From positions 962 to 14,931 of the forward strand of contig DGRR01000064.1 of NCBI GenBank assembly GCA_002389995.1: a stretch of DNA of 13,970 nt. Direction: 5' to 3'. Positions 7,143-13,970 of the stretch are shown piece after piece. The stretch comes from Ruminococcus sp. UBA4383. Lineage in GTDB: Bacteria > Bacillota > Clostridia > Oscillospirales > Ruminococcaceae. The notes beneath the pieces were generated by a model. That model saw nothing but the letters and a program-made list of their open reading frames with translations, was not told the origin of the DNA and did not search any database. How positions within the stretch are numbered: the stretch's first letter is position 1; every line of letters starts with the position of its first letter. A program made the position numbers and the translations under genes.

Positions 7143-7940
7143 TTAATCCTCTATTTTCATGAAGGAACTCATTACACGGTTGAAAGTGTACTGCTGTTCA
7201 AGGAACGAATAATGCCCTGCATTTTCAAGCTTTACAAGTCCTGCATCGGGAATAAGTTTTTCCATTTTCTCACCGTCTGAAAGAGGTGTGGCGGTATCAT
7301 TCACGCCCCATATGAGAAGTGTCGGACATTTTATATTCGGCAGATGCGGTTCTAAATTCTCGTTGACGGTCTTGACAAGCACCTGACGCATTAATGGAGA
7401 TGCAGCGGCATAGTCTGCACTTCCCATTTTTTTCCTGAAATTTTCGAGTGCATCGGGAGCTAATTTTTTAACTATACCTGTTGAAAGAAATGCCTTGCCG
7501 GCTTTATAATAATATGTACGGAAACTTTTCTTGTTATTTTTCGGCGGTAAAATTCCCGCACTGTCAACAAGTATCACTTTACTTACCTTAAACGGGAGTT
7601 TTTTGCGTTTTTCGTCTGAATGCATCTTTATGATAACTCTGCCTCCGAAACTGTGTCCGAGGAACATAACTTCCTTATTGTCATAGTCTTTAAGGAAATC
7701 TATGACGAAATCGACATAATCCCCTACTTCCCACGCTGAGGGCGGTTCCTGACTTTCGCCGAAACCGGGCATATCCATAGCGACTACCTTATATTTTTTT
7801 GAAAGTAATTCTATAAGATTTGCAAAGAGTTTTATATTGCTGCCCCAGCCATGCAGAAGGACTATCAAATCGCCCTCGCCTTTTTCCTCATAATTTATCC
7901 TGATATTATTTACTGTTTTAAACAATTTCACTATCTCCAT
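7143..7940 (-). CDS. Alpha/beta hydrolase
   Basis: 265 residues with the full alpha/beta hydrolase signature: oxyanion HGWG (30-33), DMPGFGES (56-63), nucleophile elbow GHSFGG with Ser97, acid Asp215 in WGVNDTATP, and base His243 in NAGHYSFLE. No signal peptide, so it is cytosolic. The fold includes esterases, lipases and C-C hydrolases; the substrate cannot be assigned. It is the first gene after a perfect-consensus promoter and lies 21 bases before the MurF-like gene, so it is expressed together with peptidoglycan ligases. The ATG at 7938-7940 directly follows an in-frame TAA, so no longer start is possible. Its ribosome site GGAGG is unusually far away (about 13 bases), which may lower initiation. 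Confidence 0.92.
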   Translation of the reverse strand: MEIVKLFKTVNNIRINYEEKGEGDLIVLLHGWGSNIKLFANLIELLSKKYKVVAMDMPGFGESQEPPSAWEVGDYVDFVIDFLKDYDNKEVMFLGHSFGGRVIIKMHSDEKRKKLPFKVSKVILVDSAGILPPKNNKKSFRTYYYKAGKAFLSTGIVKKLAPDALENFRKKMGSADYAAASPLMRQVLVKTVNENLEPHLPNIKCPTLLIWGVNDTATPLSDGEKMEKLIPDAGLVKLENAGHYSFLEQQYTFNRVMSSFMKIED

Positions 7941-8013
7941 TTACAGAAATTTCCCTCCGTTATATTCTATGAAAAATCAATAGAGGCTATGCGGAAGGCT
8001 TAGACACACATTA

Positions 8014-8042
8014 ATTATATCATGATAAATAAACAATGTCAA
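8014..8042 (-). promoter_or_regulatory. Consensus sigma-A promoter for the hydrolase-murF-ddl-dockerin run
   Basis: On the minus strand, TTGACA (8037-8042) and TATAAT (8014-8019) are both perfect consensus with an ideal 17-bp spacer. Transcription should start near 8007, leaving an untranslated leader of about 65 bases before the hydrolase ATG. I see no riboswitch or strong hairpin in that leader. It is the only convincing promoter I found between here and position 1. Confidence 0.9.
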
Positions 8043-8090
8043 TTATTTTAGTGGGAATATTTTACAGTTTCTATGCAATTAATTTGGTAA

Positions 8091-8127
8091 TAAAGGCAAA
8101 AAGGGAACGGAATGATTCCGTTCCCTT
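8091..8127 (-). terminator. Intrinsic terminator after the Nudix gene
   Basis: AAGGGAACGGAA (8101-8112) and TTCCGTTCCCTT (8116-8127) form a perfect 12-bp stem with a 3-base loop. On the minus strand the stem runs into CTTTTTGCCTTTATT. It sits 4 bases beyond the Nudix stop codon and separates that unit from the promoter of the next one. Confidence 0.93.
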
Positions 8128-8131
8128 GAAA

Positions 8132-8668
8132 TTATATTCCGAGTATGCGTGCGGCTTTGAGAATGACTATCTGAGTTTTTCCGTCCTTTATTTTTCCGTC
8201 CATGACAAGCTTTACTGCATCTGAAAGGGGGATTTTTTCCACATCGAGAAATTCATCTGGGTCAAGGTTCTGTTTTTCAAATGAAAGACCTCTGGCAAGA
8301 TACATATGGGTTATTTCGGAATTATATGCAGGAGTGGGGTACATTTCTCCGAGGTAGATATATTCAGTGCAGGTACAGCCTGTTTCCTCGAGGAGTTCAC
8401 GTTTTCCGCATTCTGCATAATTTTCGCCTTTTTCAAGTTTACCTGCGGGGACTTCCCTTGTGACAGTCCTGAAAGGGTAGCGGAACTGTTTTACAAGGAA
8501 AATTTCGTTGTTTTCGGTTACAGGTATAACGCATACGCCTCCGTGGTGGAGAAGAACATCTCTTATGGTACGGTTTCCGTTTTCGAGTTCAACGGTATCA
8601 TGGGTTATAGTGAAGATAGGACCTTCATAGATAACATCGCTTTTGAGAGTATTTTCCTGTAAATGCAT
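8132..8668 (-). CDS. Nudix hydrolase, ADP-ribose pyrophosphatase type
   Basis: 178 residues. The Nudix box spans 76-98: Gly76, Glu82, then REL-LEE-TG at 90-97, fitting GX5EX7REUXEEXGU. The YPTPAYNSE stretch about 15 residues beyond the box, with a Pro and Glu118, marks the ADP-ribose pyrophosphatase (NudF-like) subgroup, which splits ADP-ribose into AMP and ribose-5-phosphate with divalent metal. It is cytosolic and acts as a housekeeping clean-up enzyme, usually dimeric. The ATG lies 2 bases before the end of the gap after the yfhO-like stop, and its GGAGG ribosome site lies around that stop codon, so the two genes share a transcript. I see no functional link to the upstream membrane protein; co-location may be incidental. 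Confidence 0.94.
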   Translation of the reverse strand: MHLQENTLKSDVIYEGPIFTITHDTVELENGNRTIRDVLLHHGGVCVIPVTENNEIFLVKQFRYPFRTVTREVPAGKLEKGENYAECGKRELLEETGCTCTEYIYLGEMYPTPAYNSEITHMYLARGLSFEKQNLDPDEFLDVEKIPLSDAVKLVMDGKIKDGKTQIVILKAARILGI

Positions 8669-8670
8669 AA

Positions 8671-11169
8671 TTATTTCCTCCGTTTTCTTGATAATTTTTC
8701 GATATACTGTTCAGAAGAACTTACTTTCTGATATGAAGTATAGTCATATGTATGGCTTATGCTGTAATAATTTTTCTTTTTCCTTGAAACTTTGCAAGTG
8801 AGAACATATGCTATAAGCATTGCAATACCTGCGGCTGAAACTACGATTCCTATTTTAAGCCCCGGGGTTTCATAGCGGAAAACTATTTTATTTTCGCCCT
8901 CATCAGCCTTTACAGCCATAAAGCCGTATGATACCTTTTCTATATCAACAGGCTGACCGTTTACTTCCGCAGTCCAGCCCTCGCTGTAAGGCACGCTGTA
9001 AAATACAAGCTGAGGCTTTTCAAGGGTTATTTCGGAAGTAAAGCCCTTTGAATCGTATGTGAATGAACTTGAACATTTTTCCTGTTTTTCCTTGCAGAAT
9101 ATCTCATATGAATCCCTTGTGACTGTTGATACAAGTGTTTCGGGGACTTCTTCAATTATATCGTGATATTTTTCTATCTGTTCATCATTGAGGACAAGGG
9201 CTTTCATGAGGAGTTTTTCGCAGGTTCTTTTCGGCATATTTTCCGCATTTTTCTCTGTCATATATGTATCATAGGCAAATCCGACAGGTATAAAGAGTTT
9301 ATTTTCATATATTTCAAAATACTCATTTTCGCCCACATATTCAAAGCCTGTAAGTTCCTTTGAAATATTTGCATAGTTGGGATTTATTTCATCTTCGGGA
9401 GAATCGCTCGGAATATAGTCATCTCCTATGCCTTGAAGATACCATGTATCGGAAAGTTTCTGTCTGTAATAATATTTTACCGAAAGCAGTCCTCTAAGAG
9501 TGTAATGTGATATATCCGCCCTTGATGCAACATCTCTCTGTATGTCAAGCGTATTGTAGAAATCCATGATAGAGGTATTTACAACGCTCTGGAATGCCCT
9601 CATATTCGGCAGACCCCATATCATTGTATAGTTGTCGCAGTCATTGGATATATCGGCACGGAAGAAATTATCTTCGGAAACTTCTTCATAAACACCGTCT
9701 TTTCCCTTTATGGCACATTCGATATATTTGAGCGATTCCGCACGGCTTTCCGCACCATAAAGGACGGCTGTAAGAGTACATACCACGCAGGTGAATGCTG
9801 TTGCCCATACTGTACCGATTCCCGTACAGCGGTTATTTTTTCTGTAACTGAAAATTATTCCTGCTGCAACAAGGCTTGCTATTGCAACTCCCAGACAGAG
9901 GAAAAAATAAAGTCTGTCGCTTGCAAATTCAAAATATTTTACCCCGTCATCTCTCCATACAGGCAGGCAAGCAATTATTCCGTATGCCGCAAGGAATACG
10001 GCATTGATTTTTATTGCAGGCATAACTTCCGCTTCTTCATCATCGAGTACCCTTGCAGTCATCATGGCAAATATAAGTATAGGCATATAGAACCATCTTG
10101 CGTAGTAATATCCGTTGCCGAGCTGGAAAAAGCTGTTGAGTATCGGGATAAATGCGAATACAATACACATCAGTGAAATTCTTGTCGCCCAGTGTTTTTT
10201 TCTTGTCCGCATAAAGGTTATAACGCCAATCATTGAGAAAAGCGGGAAATATCCTCCGATAGATGCCCATTTTTCATAGTCCGAATCAAATAAATTCGGT
10301 CTTGCGGGAACATCAACAGGCATGAAGAACGACTGTATAACTCTTGGTATTACGGTATTGTCGCTGTACATTACCATGTCATGACCGTAAATGTGTTCAC
10401 TTATACGGTAATTTCCCATTACAAGAAGGGCGGACGGTATGAATATAAATCCTGCTATCATAACTCCTGCAACCGCTTCAAATGCAAGTCCCATGAATTT
10501 TTTCTGCGTGAGGCGGAAATCGTCCGAAAGCGCACGAATAAAATAATACATTATCAGAAATACGCACTGTCCTGCAAAGAAATAATAGTTTACTATCGCC
10601 ATAAGTGCAACAGTCAGTGCAAACCAGCCTTTTTTTCCGTTATTTATATTTTCCTCCATAGCTATGAGGGCAAGCGGAAAAAGTGCTGTTACGTCCTGAA
10701 AATGATTGAAAAATATATTGAATATCTGGAAGCCCGAAAATGCATAGAGAAGTCCGCCTACTACCGCCATATTCTTGTTGCGTACAAACCGCCTTATGTA
10801 TGCATATGCCGTCATAGCCGCAAAACCATGCTTTATTGACAGTATCACAGGCATTGAAAAAACTACAAGCGAACGTGGTAATATTACCGTAATCCAGAAA
10901 AACGGACTGCCTATCAGATAAAATGAATATGATGTCATAAGATCAGAACCTAAGTCCGTAAACCAGTTCCAGCCGAACTGCCTGTTTCTTATTGCATCAT
11001 TGAGGAGATTATAAAAAGGTATCTGCTGTGCATTATAATCACCATAGTATATAAAATATCCCTTTTCCGCTATCATTATGGGTATCAGAGACACCATAAG
11101 GACTGCAAAGCCGAGCAGAAAAGCTGTGAGATATTTTTCACGCCCGTATCGTGAAACGTTTTTATACAT
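8671..11169 (-). CDS. yfhO: YfhO-family multi-spanning membrane protein, putative GT-C glycosyltransferase
   Basis: 832 residues. The first membrane helix (about 14-34) is followed by an extracellular loop with YYGDYNAQQIPFYN (Asp44), a position that often holds the catalytic acidic residue in GT-C enzymes. About a dozen helices follow to residue 470, including FSGFQIFNIFFNHFQD and MAIVNYYFFAGQ. A large extracellular domain (about 475-775) ends in the family hallmark SEGWTAEVNGQPVDIEKVSYGFMA, split here as SEGWTAEVNGQ and KVSYGFMAVKADEGENKIVF. A last helix (about 780-800) and a basic cytosolic tail close the protein. In Bacillus subtilis YfhO has been linked to lipoteichoic acid glycosylation; using a lipid-linked sugar at the outer face is therefore the best guess. 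A GGGAGG site lies 6 bases before the ATG. Substrate and sugar are not evident. Confidence 0.9.
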   Translation of the reverse strand: MYKNVSRYGREKYLTAFLLGFAVLMVSLIPIMIAEKGYFIYYGDYNAQQIPFYNLLNDAIRNRQFGWNWFTDLGSDLMTSYSFYLIGSPFFWITVILPRSLVVFSMPVILSIKHGFAAMTAYAYIRRFVRNKNMAVVGGLLYAFSGFQIFNIFFNHFQDVTALFPLALIAMEENINNGKKGWFALTVALMAIVNYYFFAGQCVFLIMYYFIRALSDDFRLTQKKFMGLAFEAVAGVMIAGFIFIPSALLVMGNYRISEHIYGHDMVMYSDNTVIPRVIQSFFMPVDVPARPNLFDSDYEKWASIGGYFPLFSMIGVITFMRTRKKHWATRISLMCIVFAFIPILNSFFQLGNGYYYARWFYMPILIFAMMTARVLDDEEAEVMPAIKINAVFLAAYGIIACLPVWRDDGVKYFEFASDRLYFFLCLGVAIASLVAAGIIFSYRKNNRCTGIGTVWATAFTCVVCTLTAVLYGAESRAESLKYIECAIKGKDGVYEEVSEDNFFRADISNDCDNYTMIWGLPNMRAFQSVVNTSIMDFYNTLDIQRDVASRADISHYTLRGLLSVKYYYRQKLSDTWYLQGIGDDYIPSDSPEDEINPNYANISKELTGFEYVGENEYFEIYENKLFIPVGFAYDTYMTEKNAENMPKRTCEKLLMKALVLNDEQIEKYHDIIEEVPETLVSTVTRDSYEIFCKEKQEKCSSSFTYDSKGFTSEITLEKPQLVFYSVPYSEGWTAEVNGQPVDIEKVSYGFMAVKADEGENKIVFRYETPGLKIGIVVSAAGIAMLIAYVLTCKVSRKKKNYYSISHTYDYTSYQKVSSSEQYIEKLSRKRRK

Positions 11170-11198
11170 ATATTACCTCCCTGAAAATTTATAATAGT

Positions 11199-11207
11199 AT
11201 TATAACA
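11199..11207 (-). promoter_or_regulatory. Extended -10 promoter for the yfhO-like gene
   Basis: On the minus strand the sequence TGTTATAAT (TGn plus a perfect TATAAT) forms an extended -10 element; no good -35 is needed for this class. Start would be near 11192, about 22 bases before the ATG. An alternative pair, TTGATT (11214-11219) and TATTAT (11191-11196), also has a 17-bp spacer but would leave a very short leader. The region is highly AT-rich, so chance matches are a risk. Confidence 0.55.
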
Positions 11208-11260
11208 TATAAAAATCAAAAATAAAAGAGTTTTTTAATATTTTCATAATATTTTTTTAA

Positions 11261-11287
11261 TAAAAAAGCCGCATATCTCTATGCGGC
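11261..11287 (-). terminator. Intrinsic terminator after the zinc-ribbon membrane protein gene
   Basis: GCCGCATA (11268-11275) and TATGCGGC (11280-11287) pair perfectly around a 4-base loop. On the minus strand the stem is followed by TTTTTTA. It starts 5 bases after the stop codon and isolates this gene from the yfhO-like gene. Confidence 0.92.
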
Positions 11288-11292
11288 AGATA

Positions 11293-12483
11293 TTATACAT
11301 TAGCGGCTGCGAGAGCTTTTTCTATTTCCTGTGAGCGTTTTTCCCTGCGCCTTAAAAATTTCTTTATGGATTTGAGTATGATTCCGACACAAATCTGAAA
11401 TAATCCAGTCGAAACCGCAAAAAGCGAAAACGGTATCAGCATCGCTGAACCTGCATAGCACGCAAGGCTTTCAGTGTGGATATATGCAAGCGGCAAACCG
11501 AAAACCGCTGCAAATCCTGCCAGAAATACGATTATTCCGCTGAAAAGAAATATATTTCCATAAAACCAGAGAATATATTTCCCTTTTCTGTCAACAATAA
11601 CCGCTATCCATATGAAAAGCACAATTGTAAGTGCTGCAAGTATTCCGAGGGTTATGTACTGGAATGCGTAGTTTAATTTGCCGAAATTAAATCCTGTCCT
11701 TACACTCCATGAGGATATAAGCAAATTTGAATCAGCTTCATTTCTGTCAAGCTGTCTGCGTATTGCATCATAGTCTCCCGTCTGCATTTTATATCCGAAT
11801 GATTCCTCTGAAACATCTTCATTATTCCTGAAAAATTCTGTCATTTCATCAGTAGTTACAGTAGGTTCTGTACCTTTTCCGTTTATTATATAATCGACAT
11901 AGAGTTCTGTTTTTTCTGCGGCAAATTCAAGGAAATCCGAATTTACCATGAAATCCCTGAACTGTGCCTTTGTTATTCCCTCATCGTTTATATTGCCGAA
12001 CTTGATGAAATCATATATGCTGTCCGAAAAGCTTTTTTCCCCTGTATCAGTATCCATAAGGATTGAAGTTTTCATTCTTCTGACTGCATCAGCGGAAGTT
12101 TTTCCCGAAACACCGAGCTTGACACAGAAACAAATGCTTACAAAGGCAAAAAGTACAGTTGCAAGAATCATAACAAAGAAAGAACCTGTGAGTTTTAATA
12201 TGCCTGTTTTTTCGTTTTTGTGTTCGTTTTCGTATATTGTATCCGAAAAATACTCTGATTCCTGTTCAGGATTGTTTTTTTCCTGATTTTCTGTATTTTC
12301 ATAGGGAATATACTGATTTTCCGCATTATTTTCTTCCTGTGCATAGTTTATATCTGAATCCTGAGCGATGTTCAGGCTGTCTTTTTCTTTTTTGAGTGAA
12401 ACGATACTTTCGGCTTTTCTTCCGCAGTTATTACAAAAGACCGCATCTTCTCCCAAATCGTTTCCGCAATATTTACACTTCAT
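11293..12483 (-). CDS. Zinc-ribbon membrane protein of unknown function
   Basis: 396 residues from the ATG at 12481-12483, preceded by GGAGG. An in-frame TTG at 12496-12498 overlaps that ribosome site and is not the start. The protein opens with a zinc ribbon, CKYCGNDLGEDAVFCNNCGR (Cys3, Cys6, Cys17, Cys20). A polar, Asn/Glu-rich linker (about 30-92) leads to a first membrane helix (about 99-122), a roughly 150-residue mostly polar region (125-274), then three helices (about 277-297, 304-335, 341-370) and a basic tail (KKFLRRREKR). With a cytosolic ribbon, the 125-274 part would lie outside the cell. Single zinc-ribbon plus membrane architecture is common in Firmicutes, but I do not recognise this family. 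It is transcribed alone from a consensus promoter with its own terminator, so it appears to be an independent unit. No enzymatic motif is visible. Confidence 0.88.
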   Translation of the reverse strand: MKCKYCGNDLGEDAVFCNNCGRKAESIVSLKKEKDSLNIAQDSDINYAQEENNAENQYIPYENTENQEKNNPEQESEYFSDTIYENEHKNEKTGILKLTGSFFVMILATVLFAFVSICFCVKLGVSGKTSADAVRRMKTSILMDTDTGEKSFSDSIYDFIKFGNINDEGITKAQFRDFMVNSDFLEFAAEKTELYVDYIINGKGTEPTVTTDEMTEFFRNNEDVSEESFGYKMQTGDYDAIRRQLDRNEADSNLLISSWSVRTGFNFGKLNYAFQYITLGILAALTIVLFIWIAVIVDRKGKYILWFYGNIFLFSGIIVFLAGFAAVFGLPLAYIHTESLACYAGSAMLIPFSLFAVSTGLFQICVGIILKSIKKFLRRREKRSQEIEKALAAANV

Positions 12484-12510
12484 ATCTTCCCTCCGCAATT
12501 TGTTTTTTTA

Positions 12511-12539
12511 ATTATACAACAGAAAATTACATCTGTCAA
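12511..12539 (-). promoter_or_regulatory. Consensus sigma-A promoter for the zinc-ribbon membrane protein gene
   Basis: Minus-strand TTGACA (12534-12539) and TATAAT (12511-12516) are perfect and separated by exactly 17 bp. The expected start near 12504 gives a leader of about 20 bases carrying the GGAGG site. Confidence 0.9.
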
Positions 12540-12591
12540 CTTTTTATTGACGGTATTAAATGCAGATTTTTTTATTTTCATCACTTTACAC

Positions 12592-12620
12592 AAAAAGCTG
12601 CCCCGCATAAACGGGACAGC
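12592..12620 (-). terminator. Intrinsic terminator after the sortase-anchored protein gene
   Basis: A 9-bp stem (12597-12605 with 12612-12620, one G-T wobble) closes a 6-base loop. On the minus strand the stem GCTGTCCCG...CGGGGCAGC is followed by TTTTTGTG. It lies 30 bases beyond the stop codon of the surface protein gene. Confidence 0.9.
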
Positions 12621-12650
12621 CTTTTACATTAATGAAAGGAAGTGATAGTA

Positions 12651-13970
12651 TCAGTCTTTTTTCTTCTTTGAAACAACTGCGGCTGCGGCGAGTGCAAGTG
12701 CTGCTGCGCCTGTGCCTGCGGCAGCTATCGGGAATGCTACACCTGTCTTGGGTGAATCATTCTTGTTGGCAGCCTTAGCGGATTCATTTCCTGTTTTGCC
12801 GTTTGTGCTTGCAGGAGCAGAAGAAGTTTTTCCGTGAACGCCTGTATAGTCGGTAAGTTCAAAATTGACACAATCTCTACCAGGAGTTGCCTTATAGTCA
12901 AAAAGTTTTGTCTGATTCTTTACGTTTGAAATACTTACATCAGCATCAGAATCACCTAAAGAAGCAGTTACATCTGCATCAACGCCATAAGCCTTGAAAG
13001 CAGCCCTGATATCTTCAACGCTTGTAAACTTCTGACCAAGACCGTATCCTGAATAGCCTGCAACATTGCCGCCTGCCTTCTTGGTTTCGCTTTCCATAAA
13101 CCAGCTTGCGCCTACTGTATAGGGAGAGCTGAAAGAATAGTCATCATTTATTTTATACATTGTGTAACCGTGATTTCTGCTTGAATCTCCTCTGCTGTCA
13201 AGATAGATTTCTTCAAGAATAGTATCTCCTGCGAGACTTACATTCAACTTTTCGTTGCCGACTTCAAATATTCCGTCGCTTGTAATGTGCAACGGATACA
13301 TACTGTCTGTTGTTGAGACTTTTTTGATAGAATCGTCAGCTTTATTGTACTGCCAGATGTCATATGTAATTCTTGAGGGATAGTACTGTGCATCTTCGAT
13401 ATCAGTAGGTCTTTCCTCATCAACAAGTGAATTTGTAACTACTATGAGTTCGGGGATACTGTCATTGCAGAAATCATGAACAGTTGCAGCAAAAATACCG
13501 AGCATTTCACTGTATACACGAATACCGTCATTGCCGCTTACGCTCTCAACATCAATTATTTCCTGCGGTCTGCCGCTTTCGGAGGTACTTGAAATTCCGC
13601 CTTCTGTATTGGGAACTACGACATTGTAGAGGAAATCGTTGTAAACCTTGTCATAATCTATACTCTTGTCAGCAACCTGTGCTTTTCCTGCATCGGAATT
13701 TACATCAACTGCGCTGTATATATCAGTATCAAGGTAGGGAACAGTTGTAGTTGTTGTTCCTTCAACAGCCACAGCAACAGTAGTTGTCTGTGTTGCATAC
13801 TCGTCATACATTGAATCAACTGCAACAGTTGTAACAGTTCCGACAGTTTCAATTTCGTCAGCAGGAGTTGTAGTTCCCTCAACAGGAGCGGCAGCTTCTT
13901 CAACAGGAGTTGCAGCTTCTTCAACGGGGGCGGCAACAGCTTCTCCAACGGGAGCGGCAGCGGCTTCTTC
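12651..13970 (-). CDS. Sortase-anchored surface protein with Thr- and Pro-Val-Glu-rich N-terminal region (5' end outside window)
   Basis: The frame stays open to the window edge, giving 439 residues without the true start or signal peptide. The internal ATG at 13809-13811 has no ribosome site and lies inside the low-complexity part, so it is not the start. The visible order is: Ala/Pro/Val/Glu repeats, Thr-rich stretches (QTTTVAV, GTTTTTVPY), a globular part with DFCNDSIPELIVV and a following beta-rich region, a Ser/Asn/Lys linker, and a C-terminal sorting signal made of SPKTG, a hydrophobic Ala-rich segment and KKKKD. By family knowledge, sortase cleaves between Thr and Gly of such a motif and joins the protein to the wall. 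The IPEL motif and its surroundings resemble the repeated domain of the dockerin protein at 1307-2794. The ligand or activity is unknown. Confidence 0.85.
   Translation of the reverse strand, partial: EEAAAAPVGEAVAAPVEEAATPVEEAAAPVEGTTTPADEIETVGTVTTVAVDSMYDEYATQTTTVAVAVEGTTTTTVPYLDTDIYSAVDVNSDAGKAQVADKSIDYDKVYNDFLYNVVVPNTEGGISSTSESGRPQEIIDVESVSGNDGIRVYSEMLGIFAATVHDFCNDSIPELIVVTNSLVDEERPTDIEDAQYYPSRITYDIWQYNKADDSIKKVSTTDSMYPLHITSDGIFEVGNEKLNVSLAGDTILEEIYLDSRGDSSRNHGYTMYKINDDYSFSSPYTVGASWFMESETKKAGGNVAGYSGYGLGQKFTSVEDIRAAFKAYGVDADVTASLGDSDADVSISNVKNQTKLFDYKATPGRDCVNFELTDYTGVHGKTSSAPASTNGKTGNESAKAANKNDSPKTGVAFPIAAAGTGAAALALAAAAVVSKKKKD
13866..13970 (-). repeat. Coding tandem repeat, Pro-Val-Glu-Glu-Ala heptads
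   Basis: The surface protein gene contains successive units starting Pro-Val: PVGEAVAA, PVEEAAT, PVEEAAA, PVEGTTT. The period is seven residues (21 bases), with one unit of eight. The DNA units are close to identical (gcagcttcttcaacagg-type), so copy number could vary by slippage. The repeat runs off the window edge, so its full length is unknown. It probably forms an extended wall-spanning stalk. Confidence 0.75.

Noticed and set aside
7941..8007. Possible riboswitch in the leader of the hydrolase-murF run
   Set aside because: The leader is only about 65 bases and shows no strong stem, terminator or known aptamer core.
10381..10839. Open frame of 152 codons on the plus strand
   Set aside because: It lies wholly inside the yfhO-like gene on the other strand, has a Tyr/Cys/Lys-rich composition without domain features, and no supporting ribosome site was evident.
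12484..12498. Longer start (TTG, adding MRRED) for the zinc-ribbon protein
   Set aside because: It overlaps the GGAGG site that serves the ATG at 12481-12483.
13809..13811. Internal ATG as start of the sortase-anchored protein
   Set aside because: No ribosome site or signal peptide follows, and the reading frame continues upstream with surface-protein-like repeats to the window edge.

Overview
The window looks like a chromosomal segment of an anaerobic, AT-leaning Gram-positive of the Ruminococcus type (Oscillospiraceae). The evidence is three secreted proteins carrying cellulosome-type dockerin modules with the 'ADAS' helix signature, a sortase-type C-terminus (SPKTG, hydrophobic stretch, KKKKD), strong AGGAGG-like ribosome binding sites, and consensus sigma-A promoters. 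The genus assignment is an inference from these traits. Every supported gene lies on the minus strand, so transcription runs from high to low coordinates. No stretch above 300 bases is free of genes; the longest gap is about 190 bases (7941-8131).

In transcription order, the window opens with the 3' part of a sortase-anchored surface protein (12651-13970, cut by the window edge), closed by an intrinsic terminator. Next is a zinc-ribbon multi-spanning membrane protein (11293-12483) with its own perfect-consensus promoter and terminator. A two-gene unit follows: a YfhO-type membrane glycosyltransferase-like protein and a Nudix ADP-ribose pyrophosphatase (8132-11169), closed by a strong terminator.

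A long, closely packed gene run then starts from a perfect TTGACA-17-TATAAT promoter (8014-8042). It encodes an alpha/beta hydrolase, a membrane-fused MurF-like ligase, a D-Ala-D-Ala ligase with a Gly/Ser/Lys-rich loop insertion, a hexapeptide-repeat acetyltransferase, and three proteins with N-terminal dockerins: a CAP-domain protein, a protein with a duplicated 'IPEL' domain, and a protein with a duplicated Cys-rich domain. The 5' part of a LysR-type regulator follows, running off the window. The acetyltransferase and first two dockerin genes are joined by ATGA overlaps.

The common theme is the cell envelope: peptidoglycan precursor ligases, a probable teichoic-acid-type glycosyltransferase, a sortase substrate, and dockerin proteins that would dock on surface scaffoldins. 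The most notable points are the arrangement of three N-terminal-dockerin genes behind peptidoglycan ligase genes, the sharing of an uncharacterised 'D-x-IPEL' domain between a dockerin protein and the sortase-anchored protein, and a MurF-like enzyme whose usual N-terminal substrate domain is replaced by membrane helices.
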